From CAYNCE01 sp964522515 (lineage in GTDB: Bacteria; Patescibacteriota; Patescibacteriia; UBA2196): a DNA stretch of 27,690 nt. The first letter of the stretch is position 1; each line of letters begins with the position of its first letter. The position numbers were made by a program, and so were the translations under genes. The notes below the pieces were generated by a model. That model was not told the origin of the DNA, made no database searches, and was given only the letters and a program-made list of their open reading frames with translations. Shown piece after piece: positions 14,249-21,759 of this stretch. The stretch is taken from the NCBI GenBank assembly GCA_964522515.1, contig CAZFWC010000009.1:1-27690 (forward strand). Direction: 5' to 3'.

Positions 14249-14253
14249 AATAT

Positions 14254-14721
14254 ATGCATAAACATTTTAAAATGTCAGATGAATCAAGTCATCACATTTT
14301 TAATCATCATCACAAAATAGCAATTTTTATTGCAGTTTTTGTGACTATTATTTTATGTGTGATTATTTTAATTCAATTAAATTTAAAGCAAGAAAATAAT
14401 CAGCAAATAAAACAAACAGAACAAATTGCAACAGAACAAAAAAAAGTTGAGTTGCAAAATAATTATGAAAATGAAGTTAAAACTATTTTAAATAATTATT
14501 TAAATTTAAGAATAGCAGAAGAATTTGATTGTAAATCTGAAGTTAGTTCAACAGTAAATAAAATTTTAAATTTAGTTGTTCCAGTTGAATACAAAAAATT
14601 TCATTTGGAATTAGTTGTTTTGTTAGATAAAGAAAATGCAAATTGTGAAACAGGATTTGATGTTTTAGATAATGAATGGGAATTGTTTTTGAAAAAATAT
14701 GAGTGGTTAAATTATAATTAG
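14254..14721 (+). CDS. Single-pass membrane protein of unknown function
   Basis: 155 residues. A His-rich, charged N-terminus (MHKHFKMSDESSHHIFNHHHK) precedes one membrane helix (IAIFIAVFVTIILCVIILIQL, about 23-43), then a Gln/Glu-rich coiled segment and a folded outer region with two cysteines (FDCKSE and NANCETG) that could form a disulfide. It starts 5 bases after the SPFH gene and is probably co-expressed with it. ATG 14272 (MSDESS) is a possible alternative start. The His-rich stretch could bind metal; this is a guess. No family is recognised. Confidence 0.7.
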   Translation: MHKHFKMSDESSHHIFNHHHKIAIFIAVFVTIILCVIILIQLNLKQENNQQIKQTEQIATEQKKVELQNNYENEVKTILNNYLNLRIAEEFDCKSEVSSTVNKILNLVVPVEYKKFHLELVVLLDKENANCETGFDVLDNEWELFLKKYEWLNYN

Positions 14722-14741
14722 AATTTCCAATTGTGTGAGTT

Positions 14742-14766
14742 GGCTCCATCGCTCACGCGTGGAGCC
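14742..14766. repeat. GGCTCCA palindrome, copy 3
   Basis: GGCTCCA (14742-14748) / TGGAGCC (14760-14766) with an 11-base loop, in the gap after the single-pass membrane-protein gene. Confidence 0.75.
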
Positions 14767-14812
14767 ACCTTGTTCAGGCTAATCAATTAAAGTTTTACTA
14801 AAACAACAAACA

Positions 14813-14837
14813 GGCTCCACCCGAGAGGGGTGGAGCC
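14813..14837. repeat. GGCTCCA palindrome, copy 4 (longest stem)
   Basis: GGCTCCACCC (14813-14822) / GGGTGGAGCC (14828-14837) is a perfect 10-bp stem with loop GAGAG, 28 bases before the next ATG and 46 bases after copy 3. It has no T tract, so it is not a standard terminator. Confidence 0.8.
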
Positions 14838-14865
14838 AACCAAGTAATATTTGATTATTTAATTT

Positions 14866-15630
14866 ATGCTTTTTCTTAAAAAATTTTCAGTATATTTTTC
14901 AAGTTTAGTTGTTCTTATTTTATTTTATTTTATTTTACAGTATCCAGAAAAAATTTTGTATTTAATTGCGCTAACAATTTTTATTTTATATATTTTATTT
15001 AAATTTCTTGTTGCTAAAAAAATATCTTTAAAAGAAACAATTATTTTTTTTAGCATAATATTTTTTTTAATAATTTCTTGCGCTTTATTTTTATTAATTA
15101 TTGAAAATCTTTATTTAAAATACTTTGTTTTAATTTTGGTTGCATTATTAGTTGGCGCATTTTTTGAATTAGTGTTTGTATTTTTACACCGTTCGCATAA
15201 ATATCAACCTTTTAGTTTAAACAGATACTGTGAATATATTTCTGTTTTAAATTTCTTTTTTATTTCAAGCGGTTTATTTGCTTTGCATATTTTTTTAAAT
15301 TTATCATTTTGGTTTCCTGTTTTAATTTTAACAATTTTGGCAAATATTTTATTTTGTTTAAATCTTTGGCTAAACAAAATTGATATTAAAAAACATTTAT
15401 ACTACATTTATATTTTTGCTTTACTGATTTTTGAATTAACACTTGGCTTGGCTTGGCTTTCAATTAGTTTTTATTTAAAAGGATTTTTATTAACTGTTTT
15501 TTATTTTTTGTTTGTTAAATTTTCAAATTATAAACTAAAAGAAAGTTGGGACAAAAAAAAAGTTTTGTTTTATATTTTTGGAAGTTTAATTATTTGTTTA
15601 GTTGCTTTGTCCACGGCAAGGTGGCTTTAA
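14866..15630 (+). CDS. Polytopic membrane protein of unknown function
   Basis: 254 residues, with about eight hydrophobic helices and almost no soluble part, very rich in Phe, Leu and Ile. Only short loops carry charges (VAKKISLKE, LHRSHKYQPFSLNRYCEYI). No catalytic motif or known family is visible. The next gene's ATG is 4 bases after its stop, and the pair (membrane protein plus HtrA-like pseudoprotease) is likely one operon, so a joint role in the envelope is reasonable inference. The start is the first ATG after two GGCTCCA palindromes. Confidence 0.75.
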   Translation: MLFLKKFSVYFSSLVVLILFYFILQYPEKILYLIALTIFILYILFKFLVAKKISLKETIIFFSIIFFLIISCALFLLIIENLYLKYFVLILVALLVGAFFELVFVFLHRSHKYQPFSLNRYCEYISVLNFFFISSGLFALHIFLNLSFWFPVLILTILANILFCLNLWLNKIDIKKHLYYIYIFALLIFELTLGLAWLSISFYLKGFLLTVFYFLFVKFSNYKLKESWDKKKVLFYIFGSLIICLVALSTARWL

Positions 15631-15634
15631 TTTT

Positions 15635-16873
15635 ATGAAAAATTTATTTAAAACTAAAAAAATCAATTCAGAATTAGGAACAGAAAATCAAGCAGAAAAA
15701 GTTGATGATAAAAAGCAAATTAAAGCTGTGTTAGATTTGTATAATTCTAATTTTGAAAAACCAAAAACACAAAATTCAAGAACATTAGTAGTTTGTTTAA
15801 TAATTTCAATTATTTTTGGTTTTATCGCGGGAATGTTGTCTTTGTTTTTATTTTTATCAGGCGCATTTTCAAATTCAAAAATGTTTTCGTGGTTAGATAT
15901 AAATTCTTTGTTGCCAAGTGAAAATATAATTATTCAAAAACAAGAACAAACTACAGTTTTGGCAGATGAAAGATTTTTAGAAGTTAGTCAAGAAGTTTCA
16001 CCAGTTGTGGTTGGAATTTTTAAATATAAATTAGAAAATGAAAAAGATTTTACAAAAAATTTTTATTCTGAAAAAGAATTTTTAGGAAATGGTTTAATAA
16101 TGACAAGTGACGGTTGGATTGCAACAACAAATGACATTGCAGTTGTTGGAGAACAATATTCAATAGTTACTCAAAATAATAAAATTTATAAAGTTGTTGA
16201 AATTAAACAAGACTCGAATTTAGGAATTATATTTTTAAAAGTTGACGCAGATAATTTTTCAGTTGTTTCTTTTTTAAAATTTTCAGAAATTGAATTAGGT
16301 CAGGAAAATATTTTGTTTAAAGGAATAAAATATTTTAATAAAAAATTAATTTCAACAAGAATTTCAGACAAAAATTTTAAATTAACTTCAAAAATAACAA
16401 GAGATTCTGAAAAAAGATATTTATTTTTAACTTTAGATAAAGAATTTGATAAAACATTTTTTGGCGCTGTGATTTTTAATTTTAACAAACAAGCAGTTGG
16501 TTTGTTAAGTAATTACAATAATCAAAATTATATTGTTCCAGCTGATTATTTTAAAAAATCTTTTAACCAGCTGATTACTTTAGGGGAAATTAAATCAACT
16601 TATTTGGGAATTGATTACATTAATTTAGCAACTTCTATTTCATCTGAATTTGGAGTTAGTGGGGCAATAATTACTAATATTAAATTTGATTCACCTTTAA
16701 AAAATACAGAAATAAAAGTTAAAGATACAATTATTAAAATTAATGATGACGCGATAAATGGGAATAAAAATTTTACTAATTTAATTCAAAATTATCGCGC
16801 AGGAGATAAAATTAAATTAACTATTTTAAATAATAATCAAGAAGAAAAAGTAGTTGAGGTGGAACTTAAATAA
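15635..16873 (+). CDS. HtrA-like trypsin-fold/PDZ protein without catalytic residues
   Basis: 412 residues from ATG 15635; the frame also opens at a TTG (15602) inside the previous gene, which was rejected. One membrane helix (VVCLIISIIFGFIAGMLSLFLFL, about 52-74) places the rest outside. Then comes a trypsin-like domain in the DegP/HtrA pattern: FLGNGLIMTSDGWIATTND (about 149-167), SNLGIIFLKVD, and a region ending AVGLLSNYNNQNYIVPADYF. A PDZ domain follows (TYLGIDYINLATSI...VKDTIIKINDDAI, about 322-412). At the catalytic positions the usual TNH reads TND, the DLALLKV Asp reads Asn, and GNSGGPL reads KTFFGAV. It should therefore be a non-proteolytic scaffold or chaperone. The alignment is by eye, so the family is firm through fold and PDZ but the exact residue pairing is not. 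Confidence 0.82.
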   Translation: MKNLFKTKKINSELGTENQAEKVDDKKQIKAVLDLYNSNFEKPKTQNSRTLVVCLIISIIFGFIAGMLSLFLFLSGAFSNSKMFSWLDINSLLPSENIIIQKQEQTTVLADERFLEVSQEVSPVVVGIFKYKLENEKDFTKNFYSEKEFLGNGLIMTSDGWIATTNDIAVVGEQYSIVTQNNKIYKVVEIKQDSNLGIIFLKVDADNFSVVSFLKFSEIELGQENILFKGIKYFNKKLISTRISDKNFKLTSKITRDSEKRYLFLTLDKEFDKTFFGAVIFNFNKQAVGLLSNYNNQNYIVPADYFKKSFNQLITLGEIKSTYLGIDYINLATSISSEFGVSGAIITNIKFDSPLKNTEIKVKDTIIKINDDAINGNKNFTNLIQNYRAGDKIKLTILNNNQEEKVVEVELK

Positions 16874-16912
16874 AAATTAAGAAATTAAGATATTTTTAAA
16901 TAAAAATTATTT

Positions 16913-17884
16913 ATGAATTTAAGATTTAACATAAATCAAAACTTGGAACTTGTCCGCCGTAGTCCAATAGGTCAGTTAGGGGTGAAGGTGGGTAAGTTTT
17001 TATTGCCTCACGAAGGCAATAATTACAAACCTCACACAATTCGCCACAAATCACTAGTGTTTTATTCAGTTTTATTAATTTTAGTTAAAGTAATTTTAGT
17101 TAGTAGTTTATTTTTAAGTTTTCCAGATTCAGCTGAATTTTCAACAATTACAATTAATCGTATTGTTGAGTTAACAAACAAACAAAGGCAGGAACAGGGC
17201 TTGTCAGTTTTGCAACACAGTAAAATTTTAGATACTTCTGCTTTAAAAAAGGCGCAAGATATGATTAAATATAATTATTTTGCTCACACTTCGCCCAATA
17301 ACATTAAACCTTGGAAGTGGTTTAAAGATGTTGGCTACAATTATACTTTCGCTGGTGAAAATTTAGCAATGAATTTTATTGAAGCTGAAGATGCTATTTC
17401 TGCGTGGATGGATTCTCCAACTCATCGTGATAATATTTTATCTAAAAATTATAATGAAATTGGAATTGCTGCTGTAATTGGAAAAATTGATGGAGTTGAA
17501 ACCACAATTGTTGTTCAGCATTTTGGAAAAACTTACACAACTGTTGCAGGTGAAAGTTTTAATCCAACTTCTGCGCCAATTGAAACAGAACAAATCGCAG
17601 GACCATTAAATATTATTGATCAAGCTGCAAAACAAGAAGTAAAATTAGAATCTAAAAAACAATCTGGTTGGATTGGAAAATTAGTTAATTATTCTGAAAT
17701 ATTTTTTTTAGTAATTCTAGGATTTGTAATTTTAAATTTAATTTTATCAATTATTGTGCGGGTTGAAATTCAGCACAAGCCAATTATTTTGCACTGTCTT
17801 TGGGTGATTTTATTAGCTTTAACAATAATAATTTTTAAATTGCATTTTGTTGAAGGATTGGGCAGAGTTGTCTCGGTTATTTAA
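16913..17884 (+). CDS. CAP/SCP-domain (cysteine-rich secretory family) membrane protein
   Basis: 323 residues. After FLLPHEGNNYKPH comes a membrane helix (VFYSVLLILVKVILVSSLFL, about 49-68). A bacterial CAP domain follows (about 78-205) with LTNKQRQEQGLSVLQHSKIL, the FAHTSP His, AGENLAMNF Glu, WMDSPTHRDNILS and NEIGIAAVIG. Two more membrane helices close the protein (about 257-280 and 288-310). Extracellular CAP proteins are known; the biochemical role in bacteria is mostly unclear. Residues about 13-27 (LVRRSPIGQLGVKVG) are encoded by a dispersed GC-rich repeat (16949-16993). GTG at 16982 or 16988 may be the real start, just before the conserved FLLPHEGNN. Confidence 0.88.
   Translation: MNLRFNINQNLELVRRSPIGQLGVKVGKFLLPHEGNNYKPHTIRHKSLVFYSVLLILVKVILVSSLFLSFPDSAEFSTITINRIVELTNKQRQEQGLSVLQHSKILDTSALKKAQDMIKYNYFAHTSPNNIKPWKWFKDVGYNYTFAGENLAMNFIEAEDAISAWMDSPTHRDNILSKNYNEIGIAAVIGKIDGVETTIVVQHFGKTYTTVAGESFNPTSAPIETEQIAGPLNIIDQAAKQEVKLESKKQSGWIGKLVNYSEIFFLVILGFVILNLILSIIVRVEIQHKPIILHCLWVILLALTIIIFKLHFVEGLGRVVSVI
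16949..16993. repeat. GC-rich repeat inside the CAP gene N-terminus
   Basis: TTGTCCGCCGTAGTCCAATAGG followed by GGGGTGAAGGTGGGTAAG, the same family as 866-916 and 5254-5294. The reading frame passes through it without a stop. It ends immediately before the codons for the conserved FLLPHEGNN stretch. Confidence 0.75.
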
Positions 17885-17896
17885 TCGTGCTAGAAT
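17868..17896 (+). promoter_or_regulatory. Promoter of the coiled-coil gene
   Basis: -35 TTGTCT (17868-17873, inside the CAP gene end), 17-base spacer, -10 TAGAAT (17891-17896). The expected start near 17903 gives a leader of about 24 bases. Confidence 0.6.
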
Positions 17897-17926
17897 TAAA
17901 TTAAAAAATAATTTATCCACAACTTT

Positions 17927-18274
17927 ATGGAAAATATAGATTTCAACAATTTAGCAACAAAAGATGATATTAAATCAATTAAAGATGACTTAAAAAATTT
18001 TGCGACTAAAGATGAATTAATACAAGTATTTGTTAAAACAGATATTAAAACGGATAAAATGCATAATGAATTATATAAAAAAATTGATAATAAATTTAAT
18101 GATGTTTTAAATCAAGGAGATTTACAAGTTAAATTATTAATAAAAATACAAGAAGAATTAGCTTCTCACTCAATATCTTATAAAGAAAATAAACAAGCAA
18201 TAGAAAAACACGGAAATATATTGGATAAATTAAAAGAAAAAATAAAAATTCCAGAATTTCAACCAGCAATGTAA
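17927..18274 (+). CDS. Small coiled-coil protein of unknown function
   Basis: 115 residues, highly charged (many Lys, Asp and Glu) with heptad-like spacing of Ile/Leu: LATKDDIKSIKDDLKNFATKDELIQVF, in two runs, then MHNELYKKIDNKFNDVL. The two ATKD(D/E) units are an internal repeat. No membrane segment or catalytic motif. Similar ATKDDI-type coiled coils are common in small-genome bacteria and phages without known function. It has its own promoter, so it is likely expressed. Not assignable further. Confidence 0.75.
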   Translation: MENIDFNNLATKDDIKSIKDDLKNFATKDELIQVFVKTDIKTDKMHNELYKKIDNKFNDVLNQGDLQVKLLIKIQEELASHSISYKENKQAIEKHGNILDKLKEKIKIPEFQPAM

Positions 18275-18300
18275 AATTTATTTTTTACTATTTATTTTTT

Positions 18301-18318
18301 ATCCCTAGTACTCGGGAT
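18301..18318. repeat. ATCCC-AGTACT-GGGAT palindrome (second copy of the AGTACT core)
   Basis: ATCCCTAGTACTCGGGAT, one mismatch from a perfect palindrome. It shares its core and right half with TCCCGAGTACTCGGGA at 884-899. A third, weaker copy (TCCAGAGTACTCAGGA) lies at 22858-22873. Confidence 0.7.
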
Positions 18319-18361
18319 TATTTATTTTTGGCTAATTTTAGCTGAATTCTTTAATTTTATT

Positions 18362-18390
18362 TTGACTAAAAATTATTAAAAATGTAAAAT
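18362..18390 (+). promoter_or_regulatory. GH1 gene promoter, leaderless arrangement
   Basis: -35 TTGACT (18362-18367), 17-base spacer, -10 TAAAAT (18385-18390) preceded by TG. The ATG at 18398 begins 8 bases after the -10, exactly where transcription should start, so the mRNA should have no leader. Confidence 0.7.
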
Positions 18391-18397
18391 TAAGTTA

Positions 18398-19663
18398 ATG
18401 ACAACTGAAAAGAAAAAACTTAAATTTCCATCTGGTTTTTTGTGGGGCACAGCAACTTCAGCTCATCAAGTTGAAGGAAACAATACTAATTCAGATTGGT
18501 GGTTTTGGGAACAAAAAAATAAAGGGAAAATTTTAAATGTTGCTGAAGAAAAATTTAAAAATAAAAAATTTGAACCATCAGGAAAATGTTGCGACCATTA
18601 TAATTTATATAAAAAAGATTTTGATTTAATTGAAAAAATGCACAACAACGCTCACCGTTTATCAATTGAGTGGGCAAGAATTGAACCAAAAAAAGGAGAG
18701 TGGGATTTAGATGAGCTTCAACATTATAAAAATGTTTTGCAAGATTTAAAAAAAAGAAACATAAAAGTAATGTTGACTTTACAGCATTTTTCGTTGCCAA
18801 ATTGGTTTGCAAATTTAGGCGGTTGGACAAATTTTAAATCTCCAAAATATTTTAAAAAATATGTAGAATTTGTTGTGAAAAATTTAGGAGAACTAGTTGA
18901 TTTTTGGATTACAATTAATGAACCAGAAATTTATGTTAGTATGAGTTATCTACAAAGTTATTGGTCACCGCAAGAAAAAAATATTAAAAAAGCAGGAAAA
19001 GTATATTTTAATATGGTTCGCGCTCATAGAAAAGCGTACAAAATTATTCACAAAATTTTAGATAAAGGAAACAAAAAAGCAAAAGTTGGAATTTCAGCAA
19101 ATGTAATGTCTTTCGCAGCTTATAAAAAACATCGTTTAATAGAACTTTTATTTGTTTATTTAGCAGACAAGTTAATTAATCATTCATTTTTTGATTTTAC
19201 TAAAAAACATCATGATTTTTTAGGCGTTAATTATTATTTTAGAGTACGATTAAAAAAAGAAAAAGGAACTTTAAAGCCAGTTGTTGAAGAAATAAAAGAA
19301 AATGAAAGAGAACTTTCAGATATGGGTTGGATGATTTATCCGCACGGAATTTTTGATGTGCTAATGGATTTTAAAGATTTCAATTTGCCAATTTATATTA
19401 CAGAAAATGGAATTGCCACTACTGATGACACAAAACGATGTAAATTTTTAATTGATCATTTAACTGAAATTCATCACGCAATTCAAACTGGAGTTGATGT
19501 TCGCGGTTATTTTCACTGGTCTTTGTTAGATAATTTTGAATGGGATAAATCTTTTGGACCAAAGTTTGGTTTAGTTGATGTGAACTTTAAAACTTTAGAA
19601 AGAAAACCAAAACCAAGTTTTGAAGTTTATAAAAATATTTGTTCTTCAAACGGATTAAGTTAA
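18398..19663 (+). CDS. Glycoside hydrolase family 1 (beta-glucosidase-like)
   Basis: Retaining beta-glycosidase. 421 residues, typical for bacterial GH1. Signature motifs in order: FPSGFLWGTATSAHQVEGNN (10-29), the HRLSIEWARIEP barrel strand, ITINEPEIY with the acid/base Glu (175), HDFLGVNYYFR, YITENG with the nucleophile Glu (336) and GYFHWSLLDNFEWDKSFGPK (aglycone/glycone subsite). Both catalytic glutamates are present, so it should be active. There is no signal peptide, so it acts in the cytoplasm, probably on imported or internal beta-linked disaccharides or glycosides; the actual substrate cannot be read from sequence. The gene is a single unit with its own promoter and a downstream hairpin. 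Confidence 0.95.
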   Translation: MTTEKKKLKFPSGFLWGTATSAHQVEGNNTNSDWWFWEQKNKGKILNVAEEKFKNKKFEPSGKCCDHYNLYKKDFDLIEKMHNNAHRLSIEWARIEPKKGEWDLDELQHYKNVLQDLKKRNIKVMLTLQHFSLPNWFANLGGWTNFKSPKYFKKYVEFVVKNLGELVDFWITINEPEIYVSMSYLQSYWSPQEKNIKKAGKVYFNMVRAHRKAYKIIHKILDKGNKKAKVGISANVMSFAAYKKHRLIELLFVYLADKLINHSFFDFTKKHHDFLGVNYYFRVRLKKEKGTLKPVVEEIKENERELSDMGWMIYPHGIFDVLMDFKDFNLPIYITENGIATTDDTKRCKFLIDHLTEIHHAIQTGVDVRGYFHWSLLDNFEWDKSFGPKFGLVDVNFKTLERKPKPSFEVYKNICSSNGLS

Positions 19664-19689
19664 TTAAGCACGCTAATCACCAAAAGCGA

Positions 19690-19711
19690 AAAAGTAAATG
19701 ATTTTACTTTT
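19690..19711 (+). terminator. AT-rich hairpin after the GH1 gene
   Basis: AAAAGTAAA (19690-19698) pairs perfectly with TTTACTTTT (19703-19711) around TGAT, ending in TTTT. Plausible but weak intrinsic terminator. A second stem follows (CCAGAATT...AATTCTGG, about 19726-19761). Confidence 0.5.
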
Positions 19712-19771
19712 GAGCCAGAATAAACCAGAATTTTAATTCGTGAAAATTTTAGGTAATTCTGGAAATTCGTG

Positions 19772-19780
19772 TGCTATTAT
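19772..19780 (+). promoter_or_regulatory. Extended -10 promoter of the murF operon
   Basis: TGCTATTAT (19772-19780) fits the extended -10 pattern TGN-TATNAT with one mismatch; no good -35 is seen. The ATG at 19786 lies 6 bases further on, so the operon mRNA would be leaderless or nearly so. Confidence 0.5.
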
Positions 19781-19785
19781 TAATT

Positions 19786-21054
19786 ATGAAAAAAATAATA
19801 CAAAAAATACTGTATTTTTTATCTAAAAAAATTCTTAAAAAATACAAACCAGAAATAATTGGGATTACTGGTTCAGTTGGAAAAACTTCTACAAAAGAAG
19901 CAATATTTTGGATTTTAAAAGAAAAATTTAATGTTAGAAAAAATATAAAAAATTACAACACAGAATTTGGTGTTCCTTTAACAATTATCAATGCAAAATC
20001 TGGAGGAAAAAATATTTTAAAATGGTTAATTGTATTTTTTAAAACATTTAAATTAATTTTATTTAAAAATAAAAATTATCCTAAAATATTGATTTTAGAA
20101 ATGGCAGCAGATCATCCAGATGATATTAAATATTTAACAAAATTAGCACCCTGTAAAATTGGAGTTGTCACAGCGATTGGTCCAAGTCATTTAGAATTTT
20201 TTGAAAATATTCAAAATATAATTAAGGAAAAACAAATTTTAATTTCGCATTTAGAAAAAAATAATTTTGCAATTTTAAATGCTGATGATAATTTAGTTTA
20301 TCCAATGCGTAAAAAAACACAAGCAAATATTTTAACTTTTGGAATTAGTGAAAACGCAAAAATTCGCGCTGAAAATATTGAATTTGAAAAAGACGGAAGT
20401 GGATTAATGTGTAAAATTTTAGATAATCAAAAAGAAACATTTGCCAACTTTAAAAATATTTTATCATTAAGTCAATTAAGTTCATTTTTGTCAGCAGTTG
20501 CGGTTGCAAAAATTTATAATATTAATTTACAAGACGCAGTGGACAGTTTGCGAAATTTTAAATTTCCTGCTGGTCGTTTGCAAATAATTCAAGGAATTAA
20601 AAAAACTTTAATTATTGATGACACTTATAATTCGTCGCCAAAAGCTGTAAAAGTTGCTTTAGAAGTTTTGTCGCGTTTAAATTGCGCAGGCAGGCGTTGG
20701 GCAGTTTTGGGAGATATGCTGGAATTAGGCGCGCACACAGAAACTGCTCATCAGGAAGTTGGAGAGTGGATTAAACAATTTAAAGTTGATAGATTAGTTG
20801 TTGTTGGTGAAAAATCAACAGACACTTTAAAAGTTGCAGAAACAAATGGTTTGAAAAATGAGCGCGCAACTAGTTTTGCAAATTCAATTGATGCTGGTAA
20901 ATTTTTACAAAATGAAATTGAAGAAGGAGATTTAATTTTAGTGAAAGGTTCACAAGGAATGAGAATGGAAAAAATTGTAAAAGAAATTATGGCTGAACCT
21001 TTGCGAGCAAAAGAATTATTAGTAAGGCAAAGTGATGAGTGGTTGAAAAAATAA
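19786..21054 (+). CDS. murF: UDP-MurNAc-tripeptide--D-Ala-D-Ala ligase (MurF family)
   Basis: Adds D-Ala-D-Ala to the UDP-MurNAc-tripeptide, the last cytoplasmic peptide step of peptidoglycan synthesis. 422 residues from ATG 19786; a GTG at 19771 lies in the promoter. The Mur-ligase P-loop is GITGSVGKTSTKE (26-38), the central domain has ILEMAADHPDDI and VVTAIGPSHLEFF, and the C-terminal domain has IIDDTYNSSPKAVKVALEVL, RWAVLGDMLELG and LVKGSQGMRMEKIV. These fit MurF rather than MurC, MurD or MurE. It is somewhat short at the N-terminus, as the usual substrate-recognition domain is reduced to about 25 residues. It heads an envelope operon: the next gene starts 3 bases after its stop. Confidence 0.9.
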   Translation: MKKIIQKILYFLSKKILKKYKPEIIGITGSVGKTSTKEAIFWILKEKFNVRKNIKNYNTEFGVPLTIINAKSGGKNILKWLIVFFKTFKLILFKNKNYPKILILEMAADHPDDIKYLTKLAPCKIGVVTAIGPSHLEFFENIQNIIKEKQILISHLEKNNFAILNADDNLVYPMRKKTQANILTFGISENAKIRAENIEFEKDGSGLMCKILDNQKETFANFKNILSLSQLSSFLSAVAVAKIYNINLQDAVDSLRNFKFPAGRLQIIQGIKKTLIIDDTYNSSPKAVKVALEVLSRLNCAGRRWAVLGDMLELGAHTETAHQEVGEWIKQFKVDRLVVVGEKSTDTLKVAETNGLKNERATSFANSIDAGKFLQNEIEEGDLILVKGSQGMRMEKIVKEIMAEPLRAKELLVRQSDEWLKK

Positions 21055-21057
21055 TTT

Positions 21058-21759
21058 ATGACTTACATCATCATCCCAACTTACAATGAAAAAGAAAATA
21101 TTGAAAGATTAATTAAAGCTATTTTTGATTTGCAAATTCCAGATTTAAAAATTTTAATTGTGGATGATAATTCGCCAGATGGTACTGGTAAAATTGTGGA
21201 AAATTTAAAAATAAATTATCCAGTTGAAGTTTTGCATCGCGCAAAAAAACAAGGCTTAGGTTCAGCTTATTGCGCTGGTTTTAATTTTGCTTTACAGAAA
21301 AAAGCAGATTTTATTTTTCAAATGGATGCTGATTTTTCGCACGACCCAAATGATATTTTAAAAATACTTGAGAAAGCTAAACAAAGCGCGGATTTAGTAA
21401 TTGGTTCTAGAAAAATAAAACACGGAAAAATAATTGGGTGGAATTTATGGCGTCATTTTTGTTCAAACGGCGCAATGTTTTTTTCTAGATTAATTTTAAA
21501 TTTAAAAACAAAAGATGTGACTTCTGGTTTTCGTTGTTTCCGCGCTAAAACTTTGCAAAAAATAAATTATAAAACAGTAAAAAGCAGTGGTTACGCGTTT
21601 CAAGAAGAAATGCTTTATAGAGTTGAAAAGTTAAATTTAAAAGTTGTAGAAATTCCAGTTGTTTTTAAAGACAGAGAAAACGGAAAATCAAAATTAAGCA
21701 AAAAAGAAATAATTGATTTTTTTAAAACGATTTTTAGATTAAGATTTAAAAAATTATGA
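21058..21759 (+). CDS. Polyprenyl-phosphate mannose synthase-like GT2 glycosyltransferase
   Basis: Transfers a sugar from a nucleotide donor to a polyprenyl phosphate at the cytoplasmic membrane face. 233 residues, GT-A fold: IIIPTYNEKENIERLI at the start, ILIVDDNSPDGTG with the donor-binding Asp pair, FQMDADFSHDP as the DxD metal site, VIGSRKIKHG, TSGFRCFRAKTL, and FKDRENGKSKLSKKEI (basic acceptor motif). Length and motifs match the DPM1-type enzyme without the C-terminal membrane domain. The product would feed the GT39-like transferase two genes downstream. Overlaps the next gene by four bases (ATGA), pointing to coupled translation. Confidence 0.92.
   Translation: MTYIIIPTYNEKENIERLIKAIFDLQIPDLKILIVDDNSPDGTGKIVENLKINYPVEVLHRAKKQGLGSAYCAGFNFALQKKADFIFQMDADFSHDPNDILKILEKAKQSADLVIGSRKIKHGKIIGWNLWRHFCSNGAMFFSRLILNLKTKDVTSGFRCFRAKTLQKINYKTVKSSGYAFQEEMLYRVEKLNLKVVEIPVVFKDRENGKSKLSKKEIIDFFKTIFRLRFKKL

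Noticed and set aside
15602..15634. TTG start for the HtrA-like gene, overlapping the upstream gene
   Set aside because: It would add 11 residues encoded by the end of the previous gene; ATG 15635 gives a cleaner start 4 bases after that gene's stop.
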